A stretch of DNA of 35,809 bases from a filamentous cyanobacterium CCP2. Its GTDB lineage: Bacteria; Cyanobacteriota; Cyanobacteriia; Elainellales; Elainellaceae. Position numbers and translations under genes: made by a program. The notes beneath the pieces are model-generated. The model searched no databases and was not told the DNA's origin. It worked only from the letters and a program-made list of their open reading frames with translations. The stretch spans positions 1 to 35,809 of the forward strand of contig PVWD01000033.1 in the NCBI GenBank assembly GCA_003003615.1, given 5' to 3'. Shown in pieces: positions 34,993 to 35,809 of the stretch (its first letter is position 1; every line of letters starts with the position of its first letter).

Positions 34993-35809
34993 ATGGTTGA
35001 GCCTACAGGTTATTCCGAAGAAATCGATTTACAGAAATACTGGTACGTTCTAAAACGGCGATGGCTTGTTGCGATCGGGGTGTTTGGAGCGGTTCTCATT
35101 CTTTCGTCTCTGCAATTATTGAGGCAAAAGCCCTCCTATATTGCAGAATCAAAACTTATTTTCAAGCCCGATCGAACATCAGCACTAACGGGGGTTGCTG
35201 GAGAATCAAATTTAGGAAACCTTCAATCGATTGATCGTAATTCTGCACCACTGGAAACACAGGCTGAAATCATTAAATCAATACCGATTTCTCAGGAGGT
35301 GATTCAAGCGTTAAACCTTGACTTTCAACCTGAACAGTTGGCTTCCTCAATCAAGGCCTCACCTGTCCAAGGTACTGATGTTTTGTCGATTACCTTTGCA
35401 TCCGGTGATCCTGATTTATCTCTGGCAATTGTCAATAAGGTTGTCGAAGTTTACCTCCAGGCGAACGTCCAGGCAAATCGGGCAGAAGCTGCCGCAGCCC
35501 GCGAATTTATCATGCAGCAACTCCCTTCAAGCGAGGCGGCTGTTAGTGCGGCTGAGGCTGATCTCCGACGATTTAAGGAGAATAACGGTATTGTCTCTCT
35601 GGTAGATGAAGCAGATGCTGCCGTTTCCATCATTTCAAACCTGGACAGGGAGATCGCATCAGCCCAAGTGCAACTGTTTGAGGCAACAGCCCGATCGGAG
35701 GTATTGCGAAACCAGGTTGGGTTGGATTCTGAGCAGGCGATCGTTTTTGCTGCATTGAGCCAATCGTCCGGCGTACAAGATATTTTGACTCAGCTTCAAG
35801 CTGCCCAAG
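34993..35809 (+). CDS. Wzc/GumC-type chain-length regulator, 3' end outside window
   Basis: The frame is open from the ATG at 34993 to the window edge (272 codons). It begins E-E-I-D-L-Q-K-Y-W-Y-V-L-K-R-R-W, the usual Wzz N-terminus with a first membrane helix at about 24-40 (L-V-A-I-G-V-F-G-A-V-L-I-L), then the extracytoplasmic Y-I-A-E-S-K-L-I-F segment and long coiled-coil helices (A-A-A-R-E-F-I-M-Q-Q-L, R-R-F-K-E-N-N-G-I-V). Full-length relatives usually carry a C-terminal tyrosine kinase (BY-kinase) domain; that part is beyond the window, so only the polysaccharide co-polymerase role is supported. Non-ATG starts upstream (GTG at 34927) are possible but less likely. Confidence 0.92.
   Translation, partial: MVEPTGYSEEIDLQKYWYVLKRRWLVAIGVFGAVLILSSLQLLRQKPSYIAESKLIFKPDRTSALTGVAGESNLGNLQSIDRNSAPLETQAEIIKSIPISQEVIQALNLDFQPEQLASSIKASPVQGTDVLSITFASGDPDLSLAIVNKVVEVYLQANVQANRAEAAAAREFIMQQLPSSEAAVSAAEADLRRFKENNGIVSLVDEADAAVSIISNLDREIASAQVQLFEATARSEVLRNQVGLDSEQAIVFAALSQSSGVQDILTQLQAAQ

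Noticed and set aside
34823-35053. 76-codon frame before and within the Wzc start
   Set aside because: Overlaps the Wzc frame out of register; no recognisable feature.

Overview
The window is cyanobacterial chromosomal DNA. CGATCG and the HIP1 octamer GCGATCGC recur throughout, and the proteins have cyanobacterial architectures (secreted Gln/Pro-rich proteins, a VanZ-LamG fusion, a large Cache-HAMP-PAS-GAF-GGDEF-EAL protein). The look is that of a filamentous Leptolyngbya/Oscillatoria-type genome, but genus cannot be fixed from sequence alone. No rRNA, tRNA, CRISPR array or intact transposase gene was seen.

Left part (1-15.5 kb), ordinary housekeeping and signalling: a NmrA-type SDR gene cut by the window edge (-), diverging across a strong dyad from a LysR regulator (+); a universal-stress-like protein (+); a 72-aa cyanobacterial small protein and acetyl-CoA synthetase (-); a secreted M48-like protein whose zinc-binding HExxH reads RExxH (-); an orphan OmpR-type response regulator (+); a secreted Gln/Pro-rich protein (-); a 1236-aa c-di-GMP turnover enzyme (-) with a structured leader and a MITE-like element right at its stop codon; pyruvate kinase (-); and an aldo/keto reductase (+) whose stop codon overlaps the convergent stop of the next gene.

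Right part (15.5-35.8 kb), a surface-polysaccharide locus: twelve genes on the minus strand from 31.4 to 15.5 kb, mostly closely spaced, with a VanZ-LamG gene and an alpha/beta hydrolase gene further upstream. They encode GT2 transferases, an MsbA/HepA-like ABC exporter, several methyltransferases, a CDP-paratose-epimerase-like SDR, a GtrA-type membrane protein, a rare methyltransferase-GT2 (DPM1-like) fusion, an FkbM methyltransferase, two GT-C type membrane glycosyltransferases (GT87-like and GT39-like) and a GT4. On the plus strand at the right edge a Wzc/GumC-type chain-length regulator begins and runs out of the window.

How the genes may work together (inference): the fused GT2 would charge a polyprenyl phosphate with a sugar, GtrA would move or anchor it at the membrane, and one or both GT-C enzymes would use it outside the cytoplasm. 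The other GT2/GT4 enzymes would build the repeat, four methyltransferase domains would decorate it, and the ABC exporter and Wzc would handle export and length. Part of the locus (about 18.5-22.1 kb) has no CGATCG at all and is AT-rich, suggesting a transferred glycan cassette.
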